Positions 42,126-51,152 of a stretch of 64,000 nt of DNA are shown here, one piece after another. Both the position numbers and the translations under genes were made by a program. Under the pieces are notes generated by a model. The model saw nothing but the letters and a program-made list of their open reading frames with translations. It was not told the DNA's origin and ran no database searches. The stretch lies in NCBI RefSeq assembly GCF_001429285.1, contig NZ_LMJJ01000041.1, forward strand, positions 86,940 to 150,939. Direction: 5' to 3'. Each line of letters begins with the position of its first letter. Within the stretch, counting starts at the first letter, position 1. Source of the DNA: Ensifer sp. Root278. GTDB taxonomy: Bacteria; Pseudomonadota; Alphaproteobacteria; Rhizobiales; Rhizobiaceae.

Positions 42126-42535
42126 TGGCGAATGAACTTCTCGACAAGGCGCTCGCCGATCTCGACCGGGCGGTGGAAGCGGTCCGCACCGCTGCAGAAT
42201 ACGTGCCGGACGCGGCTGGTGCTGTCGCCCATGGCGCGACCGGCGGCGCGATCGATCCTTTCGTCTTCCGCCTGGCGATCTTCGTGCTGGCGATCTTCGT
42301 CGGCTATTACGTCGTCTGGTCGGTGACGCCGGCGCTGCACACGCCGCTGATGGCGGTCACCAACGCGATTTCCTCGGTCATCGTCGTCGGTGCTCTGCTT
42401 GCCGTCGGCATCTCCGCCTCTGGGCTTGCCACCGGCTTCGGTTTTGTGGCGCTGGTGCTTGCCGCCGTCAACATCTTCGGCGGCTTCCTCGTCACCCAGC
42501 GCATGCTCGCCATGTACAAGAAAAAAGACAAGTGA
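42125..42535 (+). CDS. pntAB: NAD(P)+ transhydrogenase subunit alpha part 2
   Basis: A 136-residue membrane subunit, the first part of dII. A soluble N-terminus (about residues 1-40) precedes three or four helices (DPFVFRLAIFVLAIFVGYYVVWSV; ISSVIVVGALLAVGISA; GFVALVLAAVNIFGGFLVTQRMLAMYKKKDK). The ATG at 42125 shares its first base with the last base of the pntAA TGA stop, and the GTG at 42122 is less likely. The gene is followed by pntB after 10 bases. Three-gene splitting is typical of alphaproteobacteria. Confidence 0.93.
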   Translation: MANELLDKALADLDRAVEAVRTAAEYVPDAAGAVAHGATGGAIDPFVFRLAIFVLAIFVGYYVVWSVTPALHTPLMAVTNAISSVIVVGALLAVGISASGLATGFGFVALVLAAVNIFGGFLVTQRMLAMYKKKDK

Positions 42536-42545
42536 GGCCGGCCCG

Positions 42546-43946
42546 ATGAACGCTAACTTCGCAGCCTTCCTCTACCTCGTCTCCGGCGTCCTGTTCGTCA
42601 TGGCGCTGCGTGGACTTTCGCATCCGACCACCAGCCGCAAGGGCAATACCTACGGCATGGTCGGCATGGGCATTGCCATCGTCACGACGTTGTTTTTGGC
42701 AAAGCCCAGCTTCGGTGGCCTGATGCTGATCGTGCTCGGCCTCGCCATCGGCGGCGGCGCCGGTGCTGTCATTGCCCGTCGCATCGCCATGACCTCGATG
42801 CCGCAGCTCGTTGCCGCTTTCCACTCGCTGGTCGGTCTTGCCGCCGTCATGGTGGCGGCTGCCGCCATGTACGCGCCGGAAAGCTTCGGCATCGGCACCC
42901 TCGGCGACATCCACGCCCAGGCGCTGGTCGAAATGTCGCTTGGCGTCGCCATCGGCGCCATCACCTTTACCGGTTCGGTCATCGCCTTCCTGAAGCTCGA
43001 CGGGCGCATGTCCGGCAAGCCGATCATGCTTGCGGGACGTCACGCCATCAATGCAGGTCTGGCAATCGCGCTGGTCGTGCTGGTGGTCATGCTCGTGCTG
43101 ACGCAGAGCACGACGGTGTTCTGGCTGATCGTCGCGCTGTCGCTCGTACTCGGCGTGCTGATCATCATCCCGATCGGCGGCGCCGACATGCCGGTGGTGG
43201 TGTCGATGCTCAACTCCTACTCGGGTTGGGCCGCAGCCGGCATCGGCTTCACGCTCGGTAACCTGGCGCTGATCATCACCGGTGCGCTCGTCGGCTCCTC
43301 CGGTGCGATCCTCTCCTACATCATGTGCAAGGGCATGAACCGCTCGTTCATCTCGGTCATCCTCGGCGGCTTCGGCGGCGAGACCGCGGCGGCCGTCAGC
43401 GACGATGGCATTCAGCGCACGGTCAAGCAGGGCTCTGCCGACGATGCGGCCTTCCTGATGGCGAACGCCTCCAAGGTGATTATCGTGCCGGGCTACGGCA
43501 TGGCCGTTGCCCAGGCACAGCATGCGCTGCGCGAAATGGGCGACCAGCTGAAGGCCGCGGGCGTTGAGGTCAAGTACGCGATCCATCCGGTCGCGGGCCG
43601 CATGCCCGGCCACATGAACGTGCTGCTCGCGGAAGCGAACGTGCCCTATGACGAAGTGTTCGAGCTCGAGGACATCAACTCCGAGTTCGCTCAGGCCGAT
43701 GTCGCCTATGTCATCGGCGCCAATGACGTCACCAATCCGGCCGCGCGTGACGACAAGTCCTCGCCGATCTACGGCATGCCGATCCTCGACGTCGACAAGG
43801 CCAAGACCTGCCTTTTCGTCAAGCGTTCGCTCGGCTCCGGCTATGCCGGCATCGACAACACGCTGTTCTACAAGGACGGCACGATGATGCTGCTCGGCGA
43901 CGCCAAGAAGGTGACGGAAGATATCGTCAAGGCGCTGCACGCTTAA
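42546..43946 (+). CDS. pntB: NAD(P)+ transhydrogenase subunit beta
   Basis: A 466-residue subunit. The first 270 residues are hydrophobic dII helices (YLVSGVLFVMALRGLSHPTTSRKGN...). The last 180 are the NADP(H)-binding dIII with VIIVPGYGMAVAQAQHAL (GxGxxA loop), KYAIHPVAGRMPGHMNVLLAEANV and the VIGANDVTNPAAR loop. Together with pntAA/AB it forms the proton-driven NADPH generator of the inner membrane. Single operon with a terminator 24 bases after the stop. Confidence 0.95.
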   Translation: MNANFAAFLYLVSGVLFVMALRGLSHPTTSRKGNTYGMVGMGIAIVTTLFLAKPSFGGLMLIVLGLAIGGGAGAVIARRIAMTSMPQLVAAFHSLVGLAAVMVAAAAMYAPESFGIGTLGDIHAQALVEMSLGVAIGAITFTGSVIAFLKLDGRMSGKPIMLAGRHAINAGLAIALVVLVVMLVLTQSTTVFWLIVALSLVLGVLIIIPIGGADMPVVVSMLNSYSGWAAAGIGFTLGNLALIITGALVGSSGAILSYIMCKGMNRSFISVILGGFGGETAAAVSDDGIQRTVKQGSADDAAFLMANASKVIIVPGYGMAVAQAQHALREMGDQLKAAGVEVKYAIHPVAGRMPGHMNVLLAEANVPYDEVFELEDINSEFAQADVAYVIGANDVTNPAARDDKSSPIYGMPILDVDKAKTCLFVKRSLGSGYAGIDNTLFYKDGTMMLLGDAKKVTEDIVKALHA

Positions 43947-43970
43947 CGCTGTTCGCATCGATCGACAATG

Positions 43971-43999
43971 AAACGCCCGCCTTTCGGCGGGCGTTTTGC
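43971..43999 (+). terminator. Rho-independent terminator of the pnt operon
   Basis: AACGCCCGCC, a TTTC loop and GGCGGGCGTTTT make a ten-pair stem with a T run. Also a possible weak terminator for the minus strand. Confidence 0.92.
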
Positions 44000-44065
44000 G
44001 TTGGAAGGCATTGTGGGGCATGCGACGCATTCCGCAACAAGGCGTCATGCGTCTTCGAGGCCGAT

Positions 44066-44542
44066 CTAACCGGCCGGTGCCAGCGTCAGTTGGTCGATGC
44101 CGACCGCGACGTTCAGCCCCTCCTGGACCTGAACGTTGACCGGCTGCAGCATGAAGGCCTTGTTCGTGCCGCCGCCGATCACCTTGGCGCCGCCGCCGAC
44201 CGCGAGGCTCGCATCGGCGCCGACGCCGTAGTATTCGCCGGCAAGCGCGAACGCGCTAACCGGCGTTCCGGTCTTGGCAAAGACGTCCCAGACCATCGTG
44301 CTCTTGCCCGTCTTGCCGATGTCGATGCCGATCTTGCGAATCGTGCCGGCATAAACGGCCTTCGGTCCGCCATTGGTGGGCGTGAACGTGCACATCAGGT
44401 TCTTCGTCGAGGTCACGATCATGCCGGTGCCGCCTTCCGAACCGCAGACGAGACGGCCGAGTGCGACATAGTTCTGCGCGGCGGCCGGACCGGTGGCAAG
44501 CGCGGCCAGTGCCAGCGCAGTGACGAGGGTTCGTTTGATCAT
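44066..44542 (-). CDS. DUF992 domain secreted protein
   Basis: A 158-residue periplasmic protein with signal peptide MIKRTLVTALALAALATGPAAAQ. The mature part has GRLVCGSEGGTGMIVTSTKNLMCTFTPTNGG and a glycine-rich beta region (YYGVGADASLAVGGGAKVIGGGTNKAF), the DUF992 layout with two cysteines. Function is unknown; members are common in rhizobia. Start 44542 gives the signal peptide; 25 upstream residues are not signal-like. Confidence 0.87.
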   Translation of the reverse strand: MIKRTLVTALALAALATGPAAAQNYVALGRLVCGSEGGTGMIVTSTKNLMCTFTPTNGGPKAVYAGTIRKIGIDIGKTGKSTMVWDVFAKTGTPVSAFALAGEYYGVGADASLAVGGGAKVIGGGTNKAFMLQPVNVQVQEGLNVAVGIDQLTLAPAG

Positions 44543-44611
44543 GGCTTGGTCTCCGTTCTTACTGCGCCGCGCGTCCCTTGGGGCGCTTGGTCGCGGTAGT
44601 ACTTCGAATAG

Positions 44612-44657
44612 CTGCATGTCTTCCTTTGAATCGGAGCCGATCCGAGGAAACAGGCAG
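44612..44657. repeat. Interrupted palindromic repeat A
   Basis: CTGCAT and GGCAG arms enclose an inner hairpin of TTCCTTTGAATCG, GAGC and CGATCCGAGGAA. It is homologous to repeat B at 45782-45829 (CTGCATA...TATGCAG with inner CCTTAAATCG-AACC-CGATTTAAGG). Both flank the TPR gene, one on each side. Confidence 0.65.
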
Positions 44658-44734
44658 TGACGCCTTTGGCAAACGAACGATGGCCGGGAAGGTTCCGCCT
44701 TGGCGGAGAGGGCAGGGTGGCAAGCGGCACAAAC

Positions 44735-44766
44735 GAAAACGCCCGCGAACTGTCGCGGGCGTTTCG
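44735..44766 (-). terminator. Rho-independent terminator of the TPR lipoprotein gene
   Basis: On the minus strand, AACGCCCGCG, an ACAGTT-like loop and CGCGGGCGTTTTC form a ten-pair stem with a T run, about 22 bases after the stop. Confidence 0.88.
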
Positions 44767-44788
44767 AGGAACATGCTCGGGGAAGGAC

Positions 44789-45661
44789 TTACGATGCCTT
44801 GACGCGGGCAAGGCCGGCGCGCGCCGGCTCGTATTTCGGGTCGAGCTGCAATGCGTGCGAATAGGACTTCGATGCCTTGGCCTTGTCGCCCTTGCGCTCG
44901 TAGATCAGCGCCTGGTTGGCCCAGGATTCGGCGACCTTGCCGTTGAGATTGATCGCGGTGTTGAAATCCGAGAAGGCGTTGTCGTCGTCGCCCTGGGCGA
45001 CATAGGAAATGCCGCGGCCGTTGTAGGGCTCCGGCGAGCTCGGCGACAGCGAGATCGCGGTCGAGAAGTCTTCGATCGCCTGACCGTGCTGGTTGCGTGC
45101 CTGGTAGATCAGGCCGCGATTGTGATAGGCGCGGGGATCGGTCGTGTCGAGCTGGATCGCCTTGTTGAAATCGTTGAAGGCGGAATCGAGCTGGCCGGCC
45201 TGGCGATAGAGGTTGCCGCGGCCGATATAGGCGACGTCGTAGTTGGCGTTGAGCTGCAGCGCCATGTTGTAGTCGGCAAGTGCGGCCTGGGTGTTGCCCA
45301 TGTTGCGGTGAACCAGCGCCCGGTTGGCATAGGCCTGGTAGAAGCGTGGGTTCAGCTGGATCGCCTGGTCGAAATCGGCAATGGCGCGGCGGTATTCGCC
45401 GGCGCGGCCATAGGACGAGCCGCGGACATTGTAGCCTTCGGGATCGCTCGGGTTCGAGGCGATGACGCTCGAGAGCGAGGCGATGTTTTCCTGCGAGCCC
45501 TGTTCGCGCTCGACCTTGTTGGTCATCGAGTCCGGGCCGTCGGTCGTGCAGCCTGCGAGAAGAAGGGCCGAACCAAGGAGCAGCATCGCGGCAAGCCTCG
45601 GCTTGCGCTGGTGGCGGCGAGACGCCTCATGGACAGTAAAACCGGAGACGTCCGCAGTCAT
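44789..45661 (-). CDS. TPR-repeat lipoprotein (NlpI-like)
   Basis: A 290-residue protein. After a short basic N-terminus comes a lipoprotein signal (PRLAAMLLLGSALLLAGC) with lipobox LAGC. Then at least five TPR units repeat the pattern ...YNVRGSSYGRAGEYRRAIADFDQAIQLNP. Others include RALVHRNMGNTQAALADYNMALQLN, RGNLYRQAGQLDSAFNDFNKAIQLD, RGLIYQARNQHGQAIEDFSTAISLS and ALIYERKGDKAKASKSYSHALQLDP. It is probably an outer-membrane or periplasmic scaffold. The start is uncertain. The frame is open to 45886, but the AAGGG-preceded ATG at 45787 lies in repeat B and would put 78 residues before the lipobox, so 45661 is preferred. Confidence 0.82.
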   Translation of the reverse strand: MTADVSGFTVHEASRRHQRKPRLAAMLLLGSALLLAGCTTDGPDSMTNKVEREQGSQENIASLSSVIASNPSDPEGYNVRGSSYGRAGEYRRAIADFDQAIQLNPRFYQAYANRALVHRNMGNTQAALADYNMALQLNANYDVAYIGRGNLYRQAGQLDSAFNDFNKAIQLDTTDPRAYHNRGLIYQARNQHGQAIEDFSTAISLSPSSPEPYNGRGISYVAQGDDDNAFSDFNTAINLNGKVAESWANQALIYERKGDKAKASKSYSHALQLDPKYEPARAGLARVKAS

Positions 45662-45726
45662 GGCAGCAAGTGTCAAAGGTTGATCCCTCAAATCGACAAG
45701 GTCTCGAAAGCTATCGGCTTCCGTTC

Positions 45727-45787
45727 CTACAGCGCCGCGTGTCGTCATGACGCGCCAAGATCGCTGTAACACGTTGAGTTTCTGCAT
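45727..45787. repeat. TACAGCGA palindromic repeat, copy 2 (inverted)
   Basis: CTACAGCG (45727-45734) pairs with CGCTGTAAC (45762-45770); the flank continues to the CTGCAT of repeat B. On the minus strand it aligns with copy 1 at 40632-40691. It lies upstream of the TPR gene. Confidence 0.6.
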
Positions 45788-45829
45788 AATTCTGCCCTTA
45801 AATCGAACCCGATTTAAGGAACTATGCAG
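45782..45829. repeat. Interrupted palindromic repeat B
   Basis: CTGCATA at 45782-45788 and TATGCAG at 45823-45829 form outer arms. The inner stem CCTTAAATCG-AACC-CGATTTAAGG (45796-45819) is a perfect ten-pair tetraloop hairpin. It is a paralogue of repeat A at 44612-44657. It abuts repeat copy 2 of the TACAGCGA type, so the 379-base gap (45662-46040) is mostly repeat material plus a terminator. Confidence 0.75.
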
Positions 45830-45971
45830 TAGAGCCGCTGAAACTCCCCGCGGGCTCCGCAGCCGGGCTTCATCGTGCCTCGGCAAGCCGTCCGGTTAAA
45901 CGCTCCGGCCGGCCATCCGTCACCGGCAGCGTCGATCACGCTAGCCTGTCGGCGGAAAAGATGTCCATACC

Positions 45972-46004
45972 AAAAAAAGGCGGTGGCGATATTTCGCCCC
46001 CGCC
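45972..46004 (-). terminator. Rho-independent terminator of rpsU
   Basis: On the minus strand GGCGGGGGCGA, an AATA loop and TCGCCACCGCC followed by TTTTTTT form a strong 11-pair stem with one mismatch, about 36 bases after the rpsU stop. Confidence 0.93.
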
Positions 46005-46040
46005 ACGACTTACATCGGAAAGCGTCGAAAAAACGACAAA

Positions 46041-46253
46041 TCAGCGGGCCAGGAGGCCTTCGCGCTGTGCACGCTTGCGTGCCAGCTTGCGGACGCGGCG
46101 AACGGCTTCAGCCTTTTCGCGGGCGCGCTTCTGGGACGGCTTTTCATAGAAATCGCGCATCTTCATTTCGCGGAAAATGCCTTCGCGCTGCATCTTCTTC
46201 TTGAGAGCGCGGAGCGCCTGATCGACATTGTTATCGCGGACAAGTACCTGCAC
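46041..46253 (-). CDS. rpsU: 30S ribosomal protein S21
   Basis: A 70-residue basic protein, [67 protein letters not shown], the S21 family. It starts at a GTG at 46253 with AAAGGAAC upstream; in-frame codons further upstream (to 46322) would add residues absent from S21. Its Lys/Arg density is as expected. S21 helps the 30S subunit contact mRNA. It is transcribed alone with a strong terminator. Confidence 0.93.
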   Translation of the reverse strand: MQVLVRDNNVDQALRALKKKMQREGIFREMKMRDFYEKPSQKRAREKAEAVRRVRKLARKRAQREGLLAR

Positions 46254-46577
46254 GTGAAATCCCGTTCCTTTGGTTCGAGTTGTTTGTGACTCCGTCAGGT
46301 GCCGGAGGCAAAAGAATGACATTCGCTAAGCTGGAAGCTTTACGATTAGAGGAGCGGATACCAGATCATCAGGCGAAAGTCCAGCGACGACATGAGCAAG
46401 CGCTGAAAAATCCTGGGATGCGGGGAGGCACCTGTTCCCGCCCCGGAAGTAGCTGATCGGCGACCATGTCGCAACTGCGCGCAAGTCCACGCAATTGCGT
46501 CGCAAAAGAAACGTTGCGCGGGCGTCGGATTTGCGATCTCTAACGCCAATGAGAACGGGGTTCATGGAGTGAGGCCG
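46254..46577. other. 324-base region between rpsU and the soxBDAG operon
   Basis: This is divergent promoter space. A short dyad TTGCGTCGCAA (46495-46505) sits about 75 bases before soxB and could be an operator. I see no gene or named RNA here. Confidence 0.45.
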
Positions 46578-47831
46578 ATGCGCAAATATTCAGTTTTCGC
46601 CGTGGCGCGCGAGGCGTTGCGCGGCCACAAGGGGTGGGCCCCGCAATGGGCGTCGCCGGAGCCGCGCAAAGAGTATGATGCGATCATCATCGGCGGCGGT
46701 GGCCATGGCCTCGGTGCGGCCTATTACCTCGCCAAGGAGCACGGCATCACCAATGTCGCGGTGCTCGAAAAGGGTTGGATCGGCGGCGGCAATACCGGCC
46801 GCAACACCACGATCATCCGGTCCAACTATCTCTATGAAGAGAGCATGGACATCTACGAGCATTCGCTGAAGCTCTGGGAAAACCTGTCGCAGGATCTGAA
46901 CTACAACGTCATGTATTCGCCGCGCGGCGTCATGATGCTGTCGCACAACATCCACGACCAGCAGTCGTTCAAGCGCCATATCAATGCCAACCGCCTCTAC
47001 GGCATCGACAATGAATGGCTGACGCCGGAACAGGCCAAGGCCTATTGTCCGCCGCTCGATATCGCCAAGACGGCGCGTTACCCGATCAACGGCGCGGCCC
47101 TTCAGCGCCGCGGCGGCACCGCCCGCCACGATGCGGTTGCCTGGGGGTACGCACGCGCCGCCTCTGACCGCGGCGTGCACATCATCCAGAACTGCGAAGT
47201 GACCGGCATCCGCCGTGACGAGACCGGCCGGGTCGTCGGCGTCGACACCAACCGCGGTTACATCGGCGCCAAGAAGGTCGGCGTCTCCGCCGCCGGCCAT
47301 TCCTCGGTGCTGATGCAGATGGCCGACGTGCGTGTGCCGCTGCAGAGCCAGCCGCTGCAGGCATTGGTCTCCGAGCCGCTGAAACCGATCTTCCCCTGCG
47401 TCGTCATGTCGAACTCGGTGCATGCCTACATCTCGCAGTCCGACAAGGGCGAGTTCGTCATCGGCGCCGGCACCGACCAGTACAATTCCTATTCGCAGAC
47501 CGGCGGCCTGCAGATCATCACCCACACGCTGGATGCGATCTGCGAGCTCTTTCCGATGTTCCGCCGCGTCAAGATGATGCGGCAGTGGGGCGGCATCGTC
47601 GACGTCACCCAGGACCGCTCGCCGATCCAGGGGGTCACGCCGGTTCCGGGCCTGTTCCTGAATGCCGGCTGGGGGACGGGCGGCTTCAAGGCGACGCCGG
47701 GCTCGGCCAATCTCTTCGCCCATCTGATCGCCAAGGGCGAGCCGCATCGTCTCTCCGCCGGGCTGACGCTGGATCGCTTCCGCACCGGCCGGCTCATCGA
47801 CGAGGCGGCTGCCGCTGCCGTTGCGCACTGA
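46578..47831 (+). CDS. soxB: Sarcosine oxidase subunit beta
   Basis: A 417-residue flavoprotein. The FAD loop is DAIIIGGGGHGLGAAYYLAKEHG (about residues 37-59) and the C-terminal FAD-binding part has TPVPGLFLNAGWGTGGFKATPGSA. It matches the DAO-type beta subunit of heterotetrameric sarcosine oxidase, which holds the sarcosine site and covalent FMN in the family. It oxidises sarcosine to glycine and formaldehyde or methylene-THF. The ATG at 46578 fits; a GTG 9 bases earlier is possible. Next is soxD after 10 bases. Confidence 0.93.
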   Translation: MRKYSVFAVAREALRGHKGWAPQWASPEPRKEYDAIIIGGGGHGLGAAYYLAKEHGITNVAVLEKGWIGGGNTGRNTTIIRSNYLYEESMDIYEHSLKLWENLSQDLNYNVMYSPRGVMMLSHNIHDQQSFKRHINANRLYGIDNEWLTPEQAKAYCPPLDIAKTARYPINGAALQRRGGTARHDAVAWGYARAASDRGVHIIQNCEVTGIRRDETGRVVGVDTNRGYIGAKKVGVSAAGHSSVLMQMADVRVPLQSQPLQALVSEPLKPIFPCVVMSNSVHAYISQSDKGEFVIGAGTDQYNSYSQTGGLQIITHTLDAICELFPMFRRVKMMRQWGGIVDVTQDRSPIQGVTPVPGLFLNAGWGTGGFKATPGSANLFAHLIAKGEPHRLSAGLTLDRFRTGRLIDEAAAAAVAH

Positions 47832-47841
47832 GGATTTCGAG

Positions 47842-48162
47842 ATGCTTCTGATCTACTGCCCCTATTGCGAAGAAGAGCGCTCCGAGCTCGAATTCCGCGG
47901 CGCCGGCGACGCCCATATCGCCCGTCCGACCAACATCGCCGACATCACCGACGAGGAATTCGAGGAATATTTCTTCCTGCGTCAGAACCCGAAGGGTCTG
48001 ATCTTCGAACGCTGGCGCCATATCCATGGCTGCGGCCGTTTCTTCAACGCCGCGCGCGACACGGTCAGCGACCGCTTCTACACCACTTACAAGGCTGGCG
48101 AGCCGAAGCCTGACATCGCCGCCATTCTTCAGAGCGAGCAGGATAAGGGAGCTGCGAAATGA
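47842..48162 (+). CDS. soxD: Sarcosine oxidase subunit delta
   Basis: A 106-residue small zinc-binding subunit. Cysteines and histidine at CPYCEEERSELEF (start) and HIHGCGRFFN (about residues 55-65) form the zinc site; the rest is FAEPTN-type delta pattern (DITDEEFEEYFFLRQNPKG). It interfaces with soxA. The stop overlaps the soxA start in an ATGA (48159-48162). Confidence 0.9.
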   Translation: MLLIYCPYCEEERSELEFRGAGDAHIARPTNIADITDEEFEEYFFLRQNPKGLIFERWRHIHGCGRFFNAARDTVSDRFYTTYKAGEPKPDIAAILQSEQDKGAAK

Positions 48163-51152
48163 TGGGGGCCAATCGCATTCCAGGCGTGGGCCGCCTGACA
48201 CCGGCGCGCACCGCACGCTTCACCTTCGACGGCCGCACGCTGACGGCGCTCGAGGGCGATACGGTCGCCTCGGCGTTGCTTGCCAACGGCATTCACCTTG
48301 TCGGCCGTTCGTTCAAGTATCACCGCCCGCGCGGCATTCTGTCGGCCGGTGCGGAAGAGCCGAACGCGCTGCTTGATGTCTCGCGTGATGCCGCCCGACG
48401 GCAGCCGAACGTGCGCGCCACGGTGCAGGAAGTCTTCGACGGCATGAAGGTGGAATCACAGAACCGCTGGCCGTCGCTCGCCTTCGACGTCGGCGGTCTC
48501 AACGATCTCATGTCGCCGTTCTTCGCCGCCGGCTTCTACTACAAGACCTTCATGTGGCCGAAGGCCGCCTGGCACGCGATCTATGAACCCTTCATCCGCC
48601 GCGCGGCCGGTCTCGGCGTCGCCCCGACGGAAGCCGATCCGGATCACTATGCGAGCCGCTACGCCCATTGCGACGTGCTCGTCATCGGGGCCGGGGTTGC
48701 CGGACTTTCGGCAGCACTTGCCGCCGCCAAGGCGGGCGCCAAGGTAATCATCTGCGACGAGCAGCCGGAAGTGGGCGGTGCGCTGCGCTATGAAAGCGGC
48801 ACGACGATCGACGGCAAGGACGGCTGGGACTGGGCGCAGGAGACTGCCAAGGCGCTTGCCGCCATGGACAACGTCACGCTTTTGACCCGCACCACCGGGT
48901 TCGGTTACTACAACCACAATTTCGTCGGCCTGGTCGAACGGGTGACCGATCATCTGGCGGCGCTCGACAAGTCGCTGCCGCGCGAGCGGCTGTGGCAGGT
49001 GCGCGCCAAGAAAGTGATCCTCGCCAACGGCCAGATCGAACGGCACATGGTGTTTGCCAACAACGACCGGCCGGGCATCATGCTCGCTTCGGCCGGCCGC
49101 ACCTATCTCAACCATTTCGGCGTCGCCGTCGGCTCGAAGGTCGGCGTCTACACCGCCCATGACTCGGCCTATGAAGCGGCCTTCGACCTGAAGCGCGCCG
49201 GTGTTACCGTGGCGGCCATCGTCGATTGCCGCGAGAATCCCGGCGAGGCGGTTCTCGCCGAGGCACGCCGTCTCGGCATCGAAGTGCTGACCGGGCATTC
49301 GGTGATCAAGGCCGGCGGCAAGCTACGTGTGAACTCGATCAGCGTCGCCCGCAACGGTGGCGGTGCGGCCCGCAAGATCACCGTCGACGCGCTGCTGGTC
49401 TCGGCCGGCTGGACGCCGTCGGTGCACCTCTTCTCGCAGTCGCGCGGCAAGGTGAAGTTCGATGCGGCAACGCAGCGCTTCCTGCCCGGCACCTATCTGC
49501 AGGATTGCCTGTCGATCGGCGCCTGCAACGGCACCGACGATCTTCAGGCAACGATCGACGAGGCGCTTGCCGCCGGCGAACTGACCGCGCGTGCGGCCGG
49601 TGCCGAAGGCGGAGCGCAGGTGGCGCTTTCGGGTGAAAATCGCTTCGGCTGGACCGGCGGCATGATCGGCGCTGCAGAAGGCGCCGGGCCGGACACGACG
49701 GTCAAGGCCTTCATCGACTTCCAGCACGACGTCTGCGCCAAGGACATCCGTCTGGCGGTGCGCGAAGGCATGCACTCGATCGAGCATATCAAGCGCTTCA
49801 CCACCAACGGCATGGCGTCCGACCAGGGCAAGCTGTCCAACATGCACGGTCTGGCGATCGCCGCCGAAGCGCTTGGCAAGGACATCCCTCAGGTGGGCCT
49901 CACCACCTTCCGCCAGCCCTATACGCCGATAACCTTCGGCGCGATCGTCAACCATTCGCGTGGGCCCCTCTTCGATCCGGCGCGCAAGACGCCCATGCAT
50001 GCCTGGGAGGAGGCGCATGGCGCCGAGTTCGAGGACGTTGGCAACTGGAAGCGCGCCTGGTTCTATCCGCGCGCCGGCGAAGACATGCACGAGGCGGTCG
50101 GGCGCGAATGCAAGACCGTGCGTGACGTCGCCGGTGTCTTCGACGCCTCGACGCTCGGCAAGATCGAGGTCGTCGGCCCGGATGCCGCGCAGTTCCTCAA
50201 TCTCATGTACACCAATGCCTGGGACAACCTGAAGCCGGGCCGCTGCCGCTACGGGATCATGCTGCGCGACGACGGCTTCGTCTATGACGACGGCGTGGTC
50301 GGCCGCCTGGCAGAGGACCGCTTCCACGTGACGACGACGACCGGCGGTGCGCCGCGCGTCATGAACCACATGGAAGACTATCTGCAGACCGAGTTCCCGC
50401 ATCTGAAGGTGTGGCTGACCTCGACGACGGAACAGTGGGCCGTCATCGCCGTCCAGGGGCCGAAGGCACGCGAGATCATCGCGCCGCTGGTTGAAGGCAT
50501 CGACCTTTCCAACGAGGCCTTCCCGCATATGAGCGTTGCCGAAGGCAAGATCTGCGGCGTCCCGACCCGGCTCTTCCGCATGTCGTTCACTGGCGAGCTC
50601 GGCTTCGAAGTCAACGTTCCGGCTGACTATGGCCAGGCGGTCTGGGAAGCGATCTGGGCGCGGGCCGAGCCAATGGGCGCCTGCGCCTACGGCACGGAAA
50701 CCATGCACGTGCTGCGCGCCGAGAAGGGTTACATCATCGTCGGCCAGGATACCGACGGTACGCTGACGCCCGACGATGCCGGCCTCTCCTGGGCGGTGTC
50801 GAAGAAGAAGCCCGACTTCGTCGGTATCCGCGGCCTCAAGCGCCCGGATCTCGTCAAGGATGGCCGCAAACAGCTCGTCGGCCTGCTCACCAAGGATCCG
50901 AAGGTGGTGCTGGAGGAGGGCGCGCAGATCGTGGCCGATCCGAACCAGCCGAAGCCGATGACCATGCTTGGCCATGTGACGTCGTCCTACTGGTCGGAAA
51001 ACTGCGGTCGTTCGATCGCGCTGGCGATGGTTGCCGGCGGGCGCGAGCGCCTCGGCCAGACACTCTACGTGCCGATGGCCGATCGCACGATCGCCGTCGA
51101 GGTGAGCGACATGGTGTTCTTTGACAAGGAAGGGGGTCGCCTCCATGGTTGA
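48159..51152 (+). CDS. soxA: Sarcosine oxidase subunit alpha
   Basis: A 997-residue subunit. The N-terminal part (FTFDGRTLTALEGDTVASALLANGI) is the ferredoxin-like region without clear iron-sulfur cysteines. An NAD-binding Rossmann loop follows (VLVIGAGVAGLSAALAAAKAGAKVIICDEQ, about residues 171-200), then an FAD/NAD-like oxidoreductase portion. The C-terminal 400 residues are GcvT-like, with VVGPDAAQFLNLMYTNAWDNLKPGRCRYGIML, the folate-binding aminomethyltransferase domain that passes the methyl carbon to tetrahydrofolate. Alternative start: the adjacent ATG at 48162. It overlaps soxG by 8 bases. Confidence 0.92.
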   Translation: MMGANRIPGVGRLTPARTARFTFDGRTLTALEGDTVASALLANGIHLVGRSFKYHRPRGILSAGAEEPNALLDVSRDAARRQPNVRATVQEVFDGMKVESQNRWPSLAFDVGGLNDLMSPFFAAGFYYKTFMWPKAAWHAIYEPFIRRAAGLGVAPTEADPDHYASRYAHCDVLVIGAGVAGLSAALAAAKAGAKVIICDEQPEVGGALRYESGTTIDGKDGWDWAQETAKALAAMDNVTLLTRTTGFGYYNHNFVGLVERVTDHLAALDKSLPRERLWQVRAKKVILANGQIERHMVFANNDRPGIMLASAGRTYLNHFGVAVGSKVGVYTAHDSAYEAAFDLKRAGVTVAAIVDCRENPGEAVLAEARRLGIEVLTGHSVIKAGGKLRVNSISVARNGGGAARKITVDALLVSAGWTPSVHLFSQSRGKVKFDAATQRFLPGTYLQDCLSIGACNGTDDLQATIDEALAAGELTARAAGAEGGAQVALSGENRFGWTGGMIGAAEGAGPDTTVKAFIDFQHDVCAKDIRLAVREGMHSIEHIKRFTTNGMASDQGKLSNMHGLAIAAEALGKDIPQVGLTTFRQPYTPITFGAIVNHSRGPLFDPARKTPMHAWEEAHGAEFEDVGNWKRAWFYPRAGEDMHEAVGRECKTVRDVAGVFDASTLGKIEVVGPDAAQFLNLMYTNAWDNLKPGRCRYGIMLRDDGFVYDDGVVGRLAEDRFHVTTTTGGAPRVMNHMEDYLQTEFPHLKVWLTSTTEQWAVIAVQGPKAREIIAPLVEGIDLSNEAFPHMSVAEGKICGVPTRLFRMSFTGELGFEVNVPADYGQAVWEAIWARAEPMGACAYGTETMHVLRAEKGYIIVGQDTDGTLTPDDAGLSWAVSKKKPDFVGIRGLKRPDLVKDGRKQLVGLLTKDPKVVLEEGAQIVADPNQPKPMTMLGHVTSSYWSENCGRSIALAMVAGGRERLGQTLYVPMADRTIAVEVSDMVFFDKEGGRLHG

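Noticed and set aside
45662-45886. Long N-terminus for the TPR lipoprotein.
   Set aside because: It is read through two palindromic repeats and would put about 78 residues before the lipobox.
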